Assembly: GCA_947629515.1 (NCBI GenBank)
Contig: CANRDY010000004.1
Span: 1-64,000 of the forward strand
Source of the DNA: an uncultured Clostridia bacterium
GTDB lineage: Bacteria > Bacillota > Clostridia > Christensenellales > Borkfalkiaceae
Length of the DNA: 64,000 nucleotides
Reading direction: 5' to 3'
The stretch's first letter is position 1. Every line of letters begins with the position of its first letter. The translations under genes and the position numbers were made by a program. This document shows positions 55,000 through 64,000 of the stretch, piece by piece. Under the pieces are notes generated by a model. The model saw only the letters and a list, made by a program, of their open reading frames with translations, had not been told where the DNA came from and made no database searches.

Positions 55000-57483
55000 T
55001 CACTTGCTCTCGATTGCGGTAACGGTGTAGCCCGCTTCGGTAACTGCGGCTTTGATTTCCTCGTCCGAAACCTCTTCGCGGCTGCGTATAACGGCGCATT
55101 TCTTTTTGAGTTTAACGTCCGCCGAGACAACGTTCTTTACAGCCGCAAGGTGTTCTTCGACCCTCTTTGCGCAGTGTTCGCAACACATTCCGTCGATCGA
55201 TACGATTTTTTTCATAAAAATTTCTTCCTTTATATTTTCATTTTTAATTTTTTTGTTTTTATAAAGCAACAGCCGCAGGGCGTTACCCACCACAAACAGC
55301 GAGCTTAAACTCATGCACGCGGCGGCAATTGTAGGAGTGAACACAAAATTCAATGCCGAAAAAGCTCCCGCCGCAACGGGTATCATAATTACGTTGTAGA
55401 AAAACGCCCAAAAGAGATTTTCTTTGATATTGCGAACCGCCGCACGGCTTAAATCGAACGCCGTGTCGAGCGTTCTCAGATCCTCGCGCACGAGCACTAC
55501 GCCCGCAGAATCTATGGCGACGTCGGTTCCGCTGCCTATGGCGATACCCACGTCGGCTTGCTTCAGGGCGGGGGAATCGTTTATCCCGTCGCCCACCATG
55601 GCAACGCAACCGCCAGCGTTTTGAACGTTTTTGACGGCGTTCAGCTTATCCTCTGGAAGAACGTCGGCAACAAACTCGTCAAGCCCCACTCTTTCGGCAA
55701 CGGCTTTTGCCGTGGACTCGCTGTCGCCCGTGAGCATTGCAAGCCTCATTCCGCGCTCTTTCAAAAGGCTGATTGCCTCTGCACTGCCCTCTTTTACGGT
55801 ATCGGCAACGGCTATGAGCGCAAGAACCTTTTTTTCGTCCGAAAGGTAAATAACCGTGTTTCCCTGAGCCGAAAGTTCGCTCGCCTTTTTGGCGACCTCG
55901 GAGGGAATTGCGGCTTTGCCCACGTTTTTGGAATTGCCCAATCGCCAGACCTTGCCCTCGAACTCCGCCGAAGCCCCCTTGCCAGCCGTATATTCAAAGT
56001 TGGTAACTTCCGCTCCCTCTTCGCAGTAGTCGGTAACGCACTTTGCGAGCGGGTGATTTGAATTTTTTTCGATGCCGCTTGCAATGAACAGCGCGCGGTC
56101 GCGGTCTATGCCGAACGCGTAAACGCCCGTTACGCGGGGTTTACCCTCGGTTATCGTAGCCGTTTTATCGAGCAGAACGGCGTTCACCGAACAGAGGTTC
56201 TGCAAAGTTTCGGCGTCTTTGTAGAGTATGCCGAGCGAAGCCCCCTTTCCCGCCGCCGTCATAATTGCGACGGGCGTTGCCAGCCCCAACGCGCACGGGC
56301 ACGACACAACAAGCACGTTTATCGCATAAGTCACGCAGTGCTGAGGGTTGAACCCGCGGTCAATTAAAAGCCAGATTATAAAGGTAAGAACGGCAAACGC
56401 CGTTACGAGCGGTACAAAAACACCCGCCACCTTGTCGGCAAATTTCTGAATGGGGGCTTTGCTTTCGCCCGCCTCGCGCACCATTTTTATTATTTTGGAA
56501 AGGGTGGTCTCTTCCCCCACCTTTTCGGCGCGCATTTTTATAACGCCGCTCTTGACGAGCGCGGCGGAGGTTATCATATCCCCCGCAAAAACTTCAACGG
56601 GCACGCTCTCGCCCGTGACGGCGCACTTATCGACAAACGAAGTTCCCTCGGTAATTACCCCGTCGACGGGAACGTACTCCCCTTGCTTGACCACAAGGAT
56701 ATCGCCCTTTTTTACGTCTTTGACCGAAATTGTAATTTGCTTTCCGTCGACCTCTTTCGTAACCGTGTCGGGCGCAAGTTTCAAAAGTTTTTCAATTTCG
56801 CCGCCCGTGCGCCTTTTCGACTTCTCTTCGAGCCATTTACCGACAGTTACGAGCGTGAGGATCGTTGCCGCGCTTTCGAAGTGCAGGCTCATGTGGAGCG
56901 CGACGAACTCCGCGTTCCCCTGCGCCTTTCCAATAAATATAAGAACCGTAAGCACGAGCGCGTACGTGAACGAAACGCCCGAGCCTAATGCAACGAGCGT
57001 ATCCATATTGGGAACGCGCTTAAAAAGTGCGACCGCGCCGTTCTTGAAAAAGGCGTAGTTTATGCCGATTATCGCCGCCGAAAGTATGAGCTGATAGAGC
57101 GAAAACCACTGCTCGTTGCCCTTTGCGGGGTCGATGAAAAAGGGAAGCGGAAAATTAAAGGGCTTCATGTGCCCCATCGATACGTACAAAAGGGGCAAAA
57201 GCACGATTACCGATATTATAAATCTAATAAAAAGTTTTTTATCCTGCGGCTTTTCCTTTGCCTCGGGAAGTTCGCCCTCGTTGAAAATGCCGTAGCCGAG
57301 CGATCTTACCACTTCGAACACGCGCTCTTCGCCGATCACGCTTTCGTCAAAGTCGATTTTCATCGACTTTCCCATAAGGCTGACTTCGCAAAGCGACACG
57401 CCGTCGAGCTTTCCCACCGCTCTCTCTATGCCGGACGAGCACGCCGAACACGTCATGCCCGTGACCGAATATCTCTTTTCCAT
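55000..57483 (-). CDS. copA: Copper-translocating P-type ATPase with N-terminal HMA domain and in-frame C-terminal CopZ-like HMA domain
   Basis: GMTCSACSSGIERAV; VVSCPCALGLATP (CPC); DKTATITEGKP; VGDGINDSPALKQAD; C-term MKKIVSIDGMCCEHCAKRVEEHL. Confidence 0.95.
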   Translation of the reverse strand: MEKRYSVTGMTCSACSSGIERAVGKLDGVSLCEVSLMGKSMKIDFDESVIGEERVFEVVRSLGYGIFNEGELPEAKEKPQDKKLFIRFIISVIVLLPLLYVSMGHMKPFNFPLPFFIDPAKGNEQWFSLYQLILSAAIIGINYAFFKNGAVALFKRVPNMDTLVALGSGVSFTYALVLTVLIFIGKAQGNAEFVALHMSLHFESAATILTLVTVGKWLEEKSKRRTGGEIEKLLKLAPDTVTKEVDGKQITISVKDVKKGDILVVKQGEYVPVDGVITEGTSFVDKCAVTGESVPVEVFAGDMITSAALVKSGVIKMRAEKVGEETTLSKIIKMVREAGESKAPIQKFADKVAGVFVPLVTAFAVLTFIIWLLIDRGFNPQHCVTYAINVLVVSCPCALGLATPVAIMTAAGKGASLGILYKDAETLQNLCSVNAVLLDKTATITEGKPRVTGVYAFGIDRDRALFIASGIEKNSNHPLAKCVTDYCEEGAEVTNFEYTAGKGASAEFEGKVWRLGNSKNVGKAAIPSEVAKKASELSAQGNTVIYLSDEKKVLALIAVADTVKEGSAEAISLLKERGMRLAMLTGDSESTAKAVAERVGLDEFVADVLPEDKLNAVKNVQNAGGCVAMVGDGINDSPALKQADVGIAIGSGTDVAIDSAGVVLVREDLRTLDTAFDLSRAAVRNIKENLFWAFFYNVIMIPVAAGAFSALNFVFTPTIAAACMSLSSLFVVGNALRLLLYKNKKIKNENIKEEIFMKKIVSIDGMCCEHCAKRVEEHLAAVKNVVSADVKLKKKCAVIRSREEVSDEEIKAAVTEAGYTVTAIESK
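55213..55232 (-). promoter_or_regulatory. Internal Shine-Dalgarno and ATG for possible independent CopZ-like product (55000..55215)
   Basis: Reverse strand AAAGGAAG-AAATTTTT-ATG; SD 8 nt before an in-frame ATG that begins an intact 71-aa HMA domain. Confidence 0.65.
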
Positions 57484-57516
57484 ATTATTAATTATGCCCT
57501 TTTATTGTATGTTAAA

Positions 57517-57559
57517 ATTATACGCTTTAATTCCTATTTTGTCAATAGGAATTAAAGCG
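57517..57559 (-). promoter_or_regulatory. copA promoter inside a perfect inverted repeat (candidate operator)
   Basis: 16-bp arms CGCTTTAATTCCTATT/AATAGGAATTAAAGCG with 5-nt loop (57523-57559); reverse strand TTGACA (57540-57545) - 17 nt - TATAAT (57517-57522). Confidence 0.9.
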
Positions 57560-57603
57560 CATTCAAATAAGTATAAAAACTTTTCTGCTTTATGGCTCGA
57601 AAT

Positions 57604-58623
57604 TCAGTTTATCTTTTCAAAAAAGTAGTTCTTCTCAAGCTCTTCAACGATGTCTTTGCCCGAACCGAGCGCGAGCATAACTTTAATCACGGTCATCTCG
57701 AAGCTCATGTCGTAACCTATGACGCACTTGTCTTTAAGTTCGAGCGCGCTCGAATAAACGCGGGCTACGCTGTCGACGGGCGCAAGAATTACCGTTATTC
57801 CGAGTTCGCGGCAATATTCGATGAAGTTTAATACGTTGGTCTCCTCTCCCGCCGTGCAGACCGTTCCGCTGTGATAGAGTTCGATTAGTGCCGCGCGCGG
57901 TTTTTTCGCCCCGAAATTATAGTAACTGAAATCGAGGAACGAACGGGCGCGAATGGTGACGATGTCCTTGCAGAGCGCGTATGCGCCGTAGGGGTTGCGC
58001 TTTTGGAGCAGTTGCTCCTTTGAGGGCATGTGCGCCCCCGAGGTGTAGACAAACTGTCCGTCGATAAGTTCGCAAAGGGGCAAATCGAGCACGCTCTCGC
58101 ATCGCCCGCTTATCTGTTCGGCAAAAATCACCCTGCTTGCAAGGTGAATTTTAAGGTTTTCGCCCTCGTTTTTGAAAGATACGTACACCCCGCCGAGCTG
58201 TTCATGCTCGATAAAATCGACCGCCCCCGCAAAATTTTCAACGCCTTTGCTCCTTGCGTCGTTCAACGGGTGAAGCGCAGAAACGAACACCACGGGTATT
58301 TCGATATCGCAGAATATCTGACTGAACAGCCCTGCCGTAAAGCAAAGCGTGTCGGTGCCGTGGGTCATTATAACGCCGTCGTACTTCTTTTTGTTGACCG
58401 CACGCAGACACGCCGCCATTGCGTCGAGGTCGGTGAACTGCACGTTTTCGCTGAGAATGTCGAGCGGGCGGAATTCGTCGAACTCTATTTCCGACCCGTA
58501 CTTTTCGCGGTAAAGTTCAAGCAAGATACTCTTGTTCTCGTGCCTTAAATCGACGGTCTTGCCCTCGGCAAACGAACCAATCGTTCCGCCCGTAAATATT
58601 ACGCAGATCCTGTTTTTCATCAT
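57604..58623 (-). CDS. Asparaginase
   Basis: ICVIFTGGTIGSF; GVIMTHGTDTLCFTAGLFSQI; PVVFVSALHPLNDARSKGVENF. Confidence 0.92.
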   Translation of the reverse strand: MMKNRICVIFTGGTIGSFAEGKTVDLRHENKSILLELYREKYGSEIEFDEFRPLDILSENVQFTDLDAMAACLRAVNKKKYDGVIMTHGTDTLCFTAGLFSQIFCDIEIPVVFVSALHPLNDARSKGVENFAGAVDFIEHEQLGGVYVSFKNEGENLKIHLASRVIFAEQISGRCESVLDLPLCELIDGQFVYTSGAHMPSKEQLLQKRNPYGAYALCKDIVTIRARSFLDFSYYNFGAKKPRAALIELYHSGTVCTAGEETNVLNFIEYCRELGITVILAPVDSVARVYSSALELKDKCVIGYDMSFEMTVIKVMLALGSGKDIVEELEKNYFFEKIN

Positions 58624-58638
58624 TATATAATGCTCTTA

Positions 58639-60015
58639 TCAGAGGCTTCCCACCGTGCGGGGGAAAAGCAAGGTATCTCTTATGTTCTGAACGCCCGTTA
58701 CGTACATTATTATCCTCTCCAATCCCAGCCCGAACCCGCTGTGGGGAACGGTGCCGTACTTTCTTAAATCGAGGTATTGCTCATACGCTTCAAGGGGCAT
58801 TTTACGCGCCAGCATGGCGTTTTTGAGTTTTTCGGGGTCGGCTTCGCGCTCACTGCAACCTATTATTTCCCCTATGCCTGGAACAAGCAGATCGGTTGCG
58901 GCAACGGTCTTGCCGTCGGGGTTCTGCTTCATATAGAAGGCCTTTATCGAAGCGGGGTAATCAACGACGAACACGGGCTTTTTGTAATATTCCTCGGTGA
59001 GATACCGCTCGTGTTCGGTTTGAAGGTCTGCGCCCCACTCCACGGGATATTTGAATTCCCTGCCCGATTTTTTGAGAACTTCGACGGCTTCGGTATAGCT
59101 TATCTTTGCAAAATCGCTCGAAACGACCGATTTGAGCTTTTCTATCAGCCCTTTCTCTGCGCGCTCGTCGAAGTACGCCAGCTCGTCCTTGCAGTTTTCG
59201 AGCACGTCGCTTATTATAAATTTAATAAATTCTTCGGCGATCTCTATAATATCGTGAATGTCCGCAAAGCAAACTTCTGGTTCTATCTGCCAGAACTCCG
59301 CCGCGTGCCTTGTGGTGTTGCTGTGCTCCGCGCGGAACGTAGGTCCGAACGTGTATATCTTGCCCAGCCCCGTAGCCGCCATCTCGCCCTCGAGCTGACC
59401 CGAAACGGTGAGGTTTGCACGCCTGCCGAAGAAGTCCGAAGCAAAGTACTCCTCTTCGGTTTTGCAGTCGGTTTTCCACGGCATGGTGGTTGCGCGGAAC
59501 ATCTCTCCCGCGCCCTCGCAGTCGCTCCCCGTGATTATGGGCGTGTGTACGTACTTGTAGCCGTGTTCCTGAAAATACTTGTGAATGGCAAACGAAATTC
59601 TGCTTCTTACCGCAAAAACCGCCTCGAAGTACTTGGTTCTCGGTCTTAAATGGGGAATGGTCCTCAAAAATTCAAGCGTGTGATGCTTTTTCTGCAAGGG
59701 GTAATCCTGCGGGCATGAACCGAGAACTTCCACAAAAGTAACGTTCATCTCGCAGCCGTTCCTCTCGGAGGCTATCAACTCGCCCTCGGCTTTCAACGCC
59801 GCGCCCGTAACAAGCGCGTCCTTAAACGAGGCTTCGCTCATCTTCTGTTTGTCGAATACGAGCTGTAAATTTTTAAGGCACGTGCCGTCGTTCAGCTCGA
59901 TAAAGGCAATGCTCTTCGAATCGCGCCATGTGCGCACCCAGCCGCAGACCGCAACGGTCGTGCCGACGTACTTAGCCGAAGAATTAAAAAGTTCGCAAAT
60001 ATCGGTATGCTTCAT
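58639..60015 (-). CDS. asnS: Asparaginyl-tRNA synthetase
   Basis: VCGWVRTWRDSKSIAFIELNDG; class II motifs FRAEHSNTTRHAAEFWQIEPE; GFGLGLERIIMYVTGVQNIRDTLLFPRT. Confidence 0.95.
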   Translation of the reverse strand: MKHTDICELFNSSAKYVGTTVAVCGWVRTWRDSKSIAFIELNDGTCLKNLQLVFDKQKMSEASFKDALVTGAALKAEGELIASERNGCEMNVTFVEVLGSCPQDYPLQKKHHTLEFLRTIPHLRPRTKYFEAVFAVRSRISFAIHKYFQEHGYKYVHTPIITGSDCEGAGEMFRATTMPWKTDCKTEEEYFASDFFGRRANLTVSGQLEGEMAATGLGKIYTFGPTFRAEHSNTTRHAAEFWQIEPEVCFADIHDIIEIAEEFIKFIISDVLENCKDELAYFDERAEKGLIEKLKSVVSSDFAKISYTEAVEVLKKSGREFKYPVEWGADLQTEHERYLTEEYYKKPVFVVDYPASIKAFYMKQNPDGKTVAATDLLVPGIGEIIGCSEREADPEKLKNAMLARKMPLEAYEQYLDLRKYGTVPHSGFGLGLERIIMYVTGVQNIRDTLLFPRTVGSL

Positions 60016-60080
60016 AATTTTCTTCCTTGATTATTCACTAAAATACGGACTGCCTATTCAGACAGTCCGCAATAAATTGT

Positions 60081-60269
60081 TTAGTCTTTCTTTGCGTCTT
60101 GGGGTATTACTTCTTTTTTGTCGTAATAACCGCACTTTGCGCATACCCTGTGCGCCGGAGTCAACTGATGACAATGAGGGCACTCCACGAGCGTGGGATT
60201 GGTTGCCTGATAGTTTGCGAACCTTTTGTCGGTTCTGCTTTTTGATTGCTTTCTCTTGGGTACTGCCAT
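60081..60269 (-). CDS. rpmF: 50S ribosomal protein L32
   Basis: MAVPKRKQSKSRTDKRFANYQATNPTLVECPHCHQLTPAHRVCAKCGYYDKKEVI. Confidence 0.96.
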   Translation of the reverse strand: MAVPKRKQSKSRTDKRFANYQATNPTLVECPHCHQLTPAHRVCAKCGYYDKKEVIPQDAKKD

Positions 60270-60284
60270 ATTCTAACACCTCTT

Positions 60285-60692
60285 TTACTTTTTAATTACG
60301 TCAATACCCTCGCAACCCTCTTTACACAACAGAATTTCAGGCTGGCTAATAAGTATTGCATCGTGCACGGCGGGAACAAGATCGACTCGCCTTCCGTCGT
60401 AAATATAATTTTCGTCGTCGGAATTTGTAACGAACAGAACGTCCGATTGAAATTCAACGCTCTTTTCGGCGGGGTTCAGACAATAAGAACAACTGCCGCT
60501 CAGCTTATACTTCACCGTAAAGGTTACGCCCACGCTGTCGTCATCGTAAATTTCAAAATTTCCGAAAACCTTAACGGTTCCGTCAATTTTGCAAAGCGGT
60601 ATAAGACATTCGTCGTCGCTCGCTTCGTAATCGTACGAAAAGCCGCCCGTGTACTCGCCCTTGGCGCAGAGTTTTCTTACATCTATTTCCAT
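60285..60692 (-). CDS. DUF177/YceD family protein
   Basis: Adjacent to rpmF; SGSCSYCLNPAEKSVEFQSDVLFV; C-terminal ...LCKEGCEGI. Confidence 0.85.
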   Translation of the reverse strand: MEIDVRKLCAKGEYTGGFSYDYEASDDECLIPLCKIDGTVKVFGNFEIYDDDSVGVTFTVKYKLSGSCSYCLNPAEKSVEFQSDVLFVTNSDDENYIYDGRRVDLVPAVHDAILISQPEILLCKEGCEGIDVIKK

Positions 60693-60768
60693 ACCGAAAG
60701 TTGACTATCAAATTATATTATAAGGGTAACGCTTTGTCAACTCGTTTTGCGCCCGAATAGTTATTTTT

Positions 60769-61965
60769 TTATAAAAGTTCAGCCGTTTCTCTTGCAATAA
60801 CGAGTTCTTCGTTGGTGGGAATGACAAGAACCTTGACTTTTGAATCCTTAGCCGAAATTTCGCGGATAGCGCCCGTGTTCTTGCCCGCGTTGGCCGCTTT
60901 GTCGAGCTTGACGCCGAGGAATTCAAGTCCCTCGCAAACTCCCGCGCGAACGACGGGCGTGTTTTCGCCTATGCCCGCGGTGAACACTATGCAGTCAAGA
61001 CCGCCCATCGCCGCCGCAAACGCACCGACGAACTTCTTGGTTTGATATGCGAACATATCGAGAGCAAGCGCACAACGCGCGTTGCCTTGCTCCGCACCGG
61101 CTATAAGGTCGCGGAAGTCGCTTGAAACGCCCGAAATTCCCGCAACGCCACACTTCTTGTTGAGGTAATTTATAACTTCAGCATGCGACATTCCCTTCTT
61201 CCTTGCAAGGAATTCAACGGCGGAAGCGTCGATATCGCCCGAACGCGTCCCCATGAGAACGCCCGCAAGAGGCGTAAAACCCATGGTCGTGTCGACGCAC
61301 TTGCCGCCGTCTACCGCAGTTATCGAAGAGCCGTTGCCGAGGTGGCAGGTCACGATTTTAAGTTCCGAGGGCTTTTTGCCGAGGTACTTTGCCGCTTCTG
61401 CCGAAACGAACTTGTGGCTTGTGCCGTGGAAGCCGTATTTTCTTACGCCGAAGTTTTTGTAATCTTCGTAATCGATACCGTAAAGATAAGCCTTCTCGGG
61501 CATCGTTGCGTGGAACGACGTATCGAAAACGAGCGCCATAGGGGTTTTGGGCATAACTTCCATGCAGGCGCGCAAGCCCGTTGCCGCCGCGGGATTATGC
61601 AAGGGCGCAAGTTCGAAGGTCTTTTCTTCGAGAGTTTTAAGCACTTCGGGGGTGACGAGGGTCGTCTTTTTGAAGTATTCGCCACTCGCAACAACGCGGT
61701 GACCTACCGCGCCTATTTCGTCCATAGACTTAATAACGCCTATTTCTCCGTCGTGCAAAGCGTGAAGCACAAGCTCTATCGCAACCTTGTGGTTGGGCAT
61801 GTCCTGCTCGTAAACTTTTTCTTTGCCGTTGCCCTTTGCTTTAAGGATCGAACCGGGTATTCCTATTCTCTCGCACCCGCCCTTGGCAAGCACTTGTTCG
61901 GTTTCCATGTCGATGAGCTGGTATTTAAGCGAAGAACTGCCCGCATTAACAACAAGTATTTTCAT
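60769..61965 (-). CDS. ackA: Acetate kinase
   Basis: MKILVVNAGSSSLKYQLIDMETE; VFDTSFHATMPEKAYLYGIDYE; GFHGTSHKFVS. Confidence 0.97.
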   Translation of the reverse strand: MKILVVNAGSSSLKYQLIDMETEQVLAKGGCERIGIPGSILKAKGNGKEKVYEQDMPNHKVAIELVLHALHDGEIGVIKSMDEIGAVGHRVVASGEYFKKTTLVTPEVLKTLEEKTFELAPLHNPAAATGLRACMEVMPKTPMALVFDTSFHATMPEKAYLYGIDYEDYKNFGVRKYGFHGTSHKFVSAEAAKYLGKKPSELKIVTCHLGNGSSITAVDGGKCVDTTMGFTPLAGVLMGTRSGDIDASAVEFLARKKGMSHAEVINYLNKKCGVAGISGVSSDFRDLIAGAEQGNARCALALDMFAYQTKKFVGAFAAAMGGLDCIVFTAGIGENTPVVRAGVCEGLEFLGVKLDKAANAGKNTGAIREISAKDSKVKVLVIPTNEELVIARETAELL

Positions 61966-61984
61966 TATTGACCTCTTTTAAAGT

Positions 61985-62989
61985 TTATTCCGCCTGAAGC
62001 GCGGTAACGGCTACGGTGGCAACTATGTCCTCTACGTTGCAACCCCTCGAAAGGTCGTTCAAAGGCTTGGCAAAGCCCTGACATACGGGACCTATCGCCA
62101 TGTACTTGCCGAAGCGTTGCGCGATTTTGTAACCTATGTTGCCCGCGTTGATATTGGGGAACACAAACACGTTTGCGTGACCCGCAACCTTTGAACCGGG
62201 AGCTTTGAGCTGGCCTACTTCGGGCGCGACGGCGGCGTCGAACTGGAATTCGCCGTCGAGCGCAAGGTCGGGCGCGGCAGCCTTTGCAAGGGCGGTCGCC
62301 TGCTGAACCTTGGGTACGGTCTGATAGAATTTATCATCGTTTCCGCTGCCCTTTGTCGAGAACGAAAGCATAGCGACCCTCGGTTCTATCCCCGCTATAT
62401 CCTTTGCGGTCTTAGCCGAAGTTATTGCAATATCGGCAAGCTGTTCTGCCGTGGGTTCGATATTTATCGCGCAATCGGCAAAAACGGCTACGCCGTCGGG
62501 GTTGTAGGGATTATTTTTATCGGGAGCTATCAATATAAAACAGCTTGAAACGGTTTTGATACCGGGAGCGGTCTTGACGACCTGCAAGCCGGGACGGAGC
62601 GTATTTGCCGTGGAATGGCACGCGCCCGAGACATAGCCGTCGACGTCGCCCGCTTTGAGCATGAGCGCGCCGAACATCGTTCTGTCCTTTGCCTGAACCT
62701 TTGCCTCTTCTTCGGTCATTCCCTTTGCCTTTCTCGCTTCGTACAGGATAGCCGCGTATTTTTCGGCCTTATCGGAAGTGAGCGGGTCGATAAGGGTCAC
62801 GCCCGTAAGATCGACTTCGGGCGCAACTTTTTTGCACTCCGCCTCATTGCCGATGAGCACTATCTTTGCGATCCCCTCTTTGGTTATCTGCGCCGCCGCT
62901 TCGATAACGCGCTTATCCTCGCCCTCGCAAAGAACTATTGTCTTGTGACGGGCAGCCGCCTTTGCCTTGATTTCGTCAAGTAATGACAT
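61985..62989 (-). CDS. pta: Phosphate acetyltransferase
   Basis: GAYVSGACHSTANTLRPGLQ-like motif (VDGYVSGACHSTANTLRPGLQVVKT); VFVFPNINAGNIGYKIAQRF. Confidence 0.97.
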   Translation of the reverse strand: MSLLDEIKAKAAARHKTIVLCEGEDKRVIEAAAQITKEGIAKIVLIGNEAECKKVAPEVDLTGVTLIDPLTSDKAEKYAAILYEARKAKGMTEEEAKVQAKDRTMFGALMLKAGDVDGYVSGACHSTANTLRPGLQVVKTAPGIKTVSSCFILIAPDKNNPYNPDGVAVFADCAINIEPTAEQLADIAITSAKTAKDIAGIEPRVAMLSFSTKGSGNDDKFYQTVPKVQQATALAKAAAPDLALDGEFQFDAAVAPEVGQLKAPGSKVAGHANVFVFPNINAGNIGYKIAQRFGKYMAIGPVCQGFAKPLNDLSRGCNVEDIVATVAVTALQAE

Positions 62990-63101
62990 ATCCTTTCTCC
63001 TTAAATTACTTTATTTTTCCGACAAATTAATATATAATATAGCCGTCGGATATCTACCGTAGATTATTATATAACAGATTTTTGAGAAAGTAAAGGTTAA
63101 A

Positions 63102-64000
63102 ATGAAAATTTGTGCGATAATTTGTGAATTCAACCCCTTTCATAACGGTCATAAATATTTGATAGAACGCGCAAAGGTGCTTTCGGGGTGCGACGCGGTG
63201 CTGTGCGTTATGAGCGGAAGTTTTACCCAACGCGGCGAAATATGCGTTCAGAACAAGCTCGACCGCGCCCGTCACGCCGTGTTGAACGGTGCGGACTGCG
63301 TTATAGAACTCCCCACCGCTTTCTCGGTCGCACCCGCCGAAATTTTTGCAAAAGGCGCAATAAAACTAATAAACGCGATAACTTCCGCCGAAGTTCTGGC
63401 GTTCGGCTGCGAGGACGACGACCCCCAACTCATTATGCGGTCTGCGAAAATCCTTCTTTCCGAGGGCGAAAAATTCCGCAATGCGCTTGCGGAAAAACTC
63501 GGCTCGGGGGAAAGTTATATAAGGGCGTATACCGCGGCTTTCGGGGAATGCGGCGGCAACGCGCGTTTTCTTTCCCGCCCCAACAATCTGCTCGCCGTAG
63601 AGTACGCAAAAGCCGTGCTCTCCTTTAAGTCGCGGGGCGGCTACGGGCGAACCGATGATTTGCGAACCGATAAGGTGCGAACATTCACCCAAACCGACAA
63701 GGCGAAAACTTGCGAGGAGCAAAGCCGAACTTTGGATATTTTACCCATAAAACGCGTCGGCGCGGAACACGGCGAAACAGAGCTTAAAAACGGCATTTCT
63801 TCTGCCGAAGCCATACGTAAAAACCCCCGCGACCCGTTGGCAAGGGCTTGCGTTCCGCCTTGCGTTTTTGACGATTTAGGCGACATTTCCGCACAAAATA
63901 AGCTGTTTTACGCCTTTTTGAACTTCAAATTGCTTCAAACCCAACCGCAAACGCTCGCAAGAATTTACGGCTGTTCTGAGGGTTTGGAAAACAAAATCAT
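63102..64000 (+). CDS. tmcAL: tRNA(Met) cytidine acetate ligase-like nucleotidyltransferase (truncated by window end)
   Basis: MKICAIICEFNPFHNGHKYLIERAKVLSGCDAVLCVMSGSFTQRGEICVQNKLDRARHAVLNGADCVIELPTAFSVAPAEIFAKGAI; open to window edge. Confidence 0.93.
   Translation, partial: MKICAIICEFNPFHNGHKYLIERAKVLSGCDAVLCVMSGSFTQRGEICVQNKLDRARHAVLNGADCVIELPTAFSVAPAEIFAKGAIKLINAITSAEVLAFGCEDDDPQLIMRSAKILLSEGEKFRNALAEKLGSGESYIRAYTAAFGECGGNARFLSRPNNLLAVEYAKAVLSFKSRGGYGRTDDLRTDKVRTFTQTDKAKTCEEQSRTLDILPIKRVGAEHGETELKNGISSAEAIRKNPRDPLARACVPPCVFDDLGDISAQNKLFYAFLNFKLLQTQPQTLARIYGCSEGLENKI

Noticed and set aside
57604-60015. asparaginase next to asnS as a novel asparagine-control system
   Set aside because: Simple functional clustering; no leader or regulator seen to support a system

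Overview
This 64 kb window is a gene-dense, mostly core-genome stretch of a Firmicutes/Clostridia-type bacterium (taxonomy inferred from gene content and order only). Recognisable blocks are: the C-terminus of an oxaloacetate decarboxylase/pyruvate carboxylase biotin-enzyme subunit; a BaiN-like flavoprotein; an aroH-cmk fusion, plsC and an ispH-rpsA fusion; htpG; a glycogen operon glgB-C-D-A-P; a tyrosine recombinase, a small Cys-rich ORF and lexA; a CDF transporter; tRNA-Thr(GGT); 1-phosphofructokinase-like PfkB and PfkA; dnaE; whiA; a PHP phosphoesterase and murB; yebC; a SpoU methyltransferase; infC-rpmI-rplT with a leader; thrS with a T-box, divergent from leuS; acpP; tex; an AlkD-like and a hypoxanthine-DNA-glycosylase-like pair; M16 peptidase; polysaccharide deacetylase; mutS2; U32 peptidase; HAD hydrolase; uvrC; an InlB-repeat pectate-lyase-like lipoprotein; an ArsR regulator and a copper ATPase; asparaginase and asnS; rpmF and DUF177; ackA-pta; and the 5' part of tmcAL. 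I found no CRISPR, prophage, transposon or obvious defence island. The most interesting signals are: (1) copA running in frame into a CopZ-like domain across an A7 run, with an SD+ATG inside the ORF, so a 1-nt slip in either direction would separate the two proteins; (2) a perfect 16-bp inverted repeat embedding a consensus promoter in front of copA; (3) a 660-bp AT-rich gap before the recombinase with two sets of helically phased A/T tracts and a repeated palindrome; (4) infC apparently using an AUA start behind a leader terminator; (5) an aroH-cmk gene fusion; (6) short GAACCGA(C/T) microrepeats in hypervariable insertions of two otherwise conserved genes; (7) a 59-codon 8-Cys ORF missed by the ORF track. 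All family assignments are from reading translated sequences without database searches.
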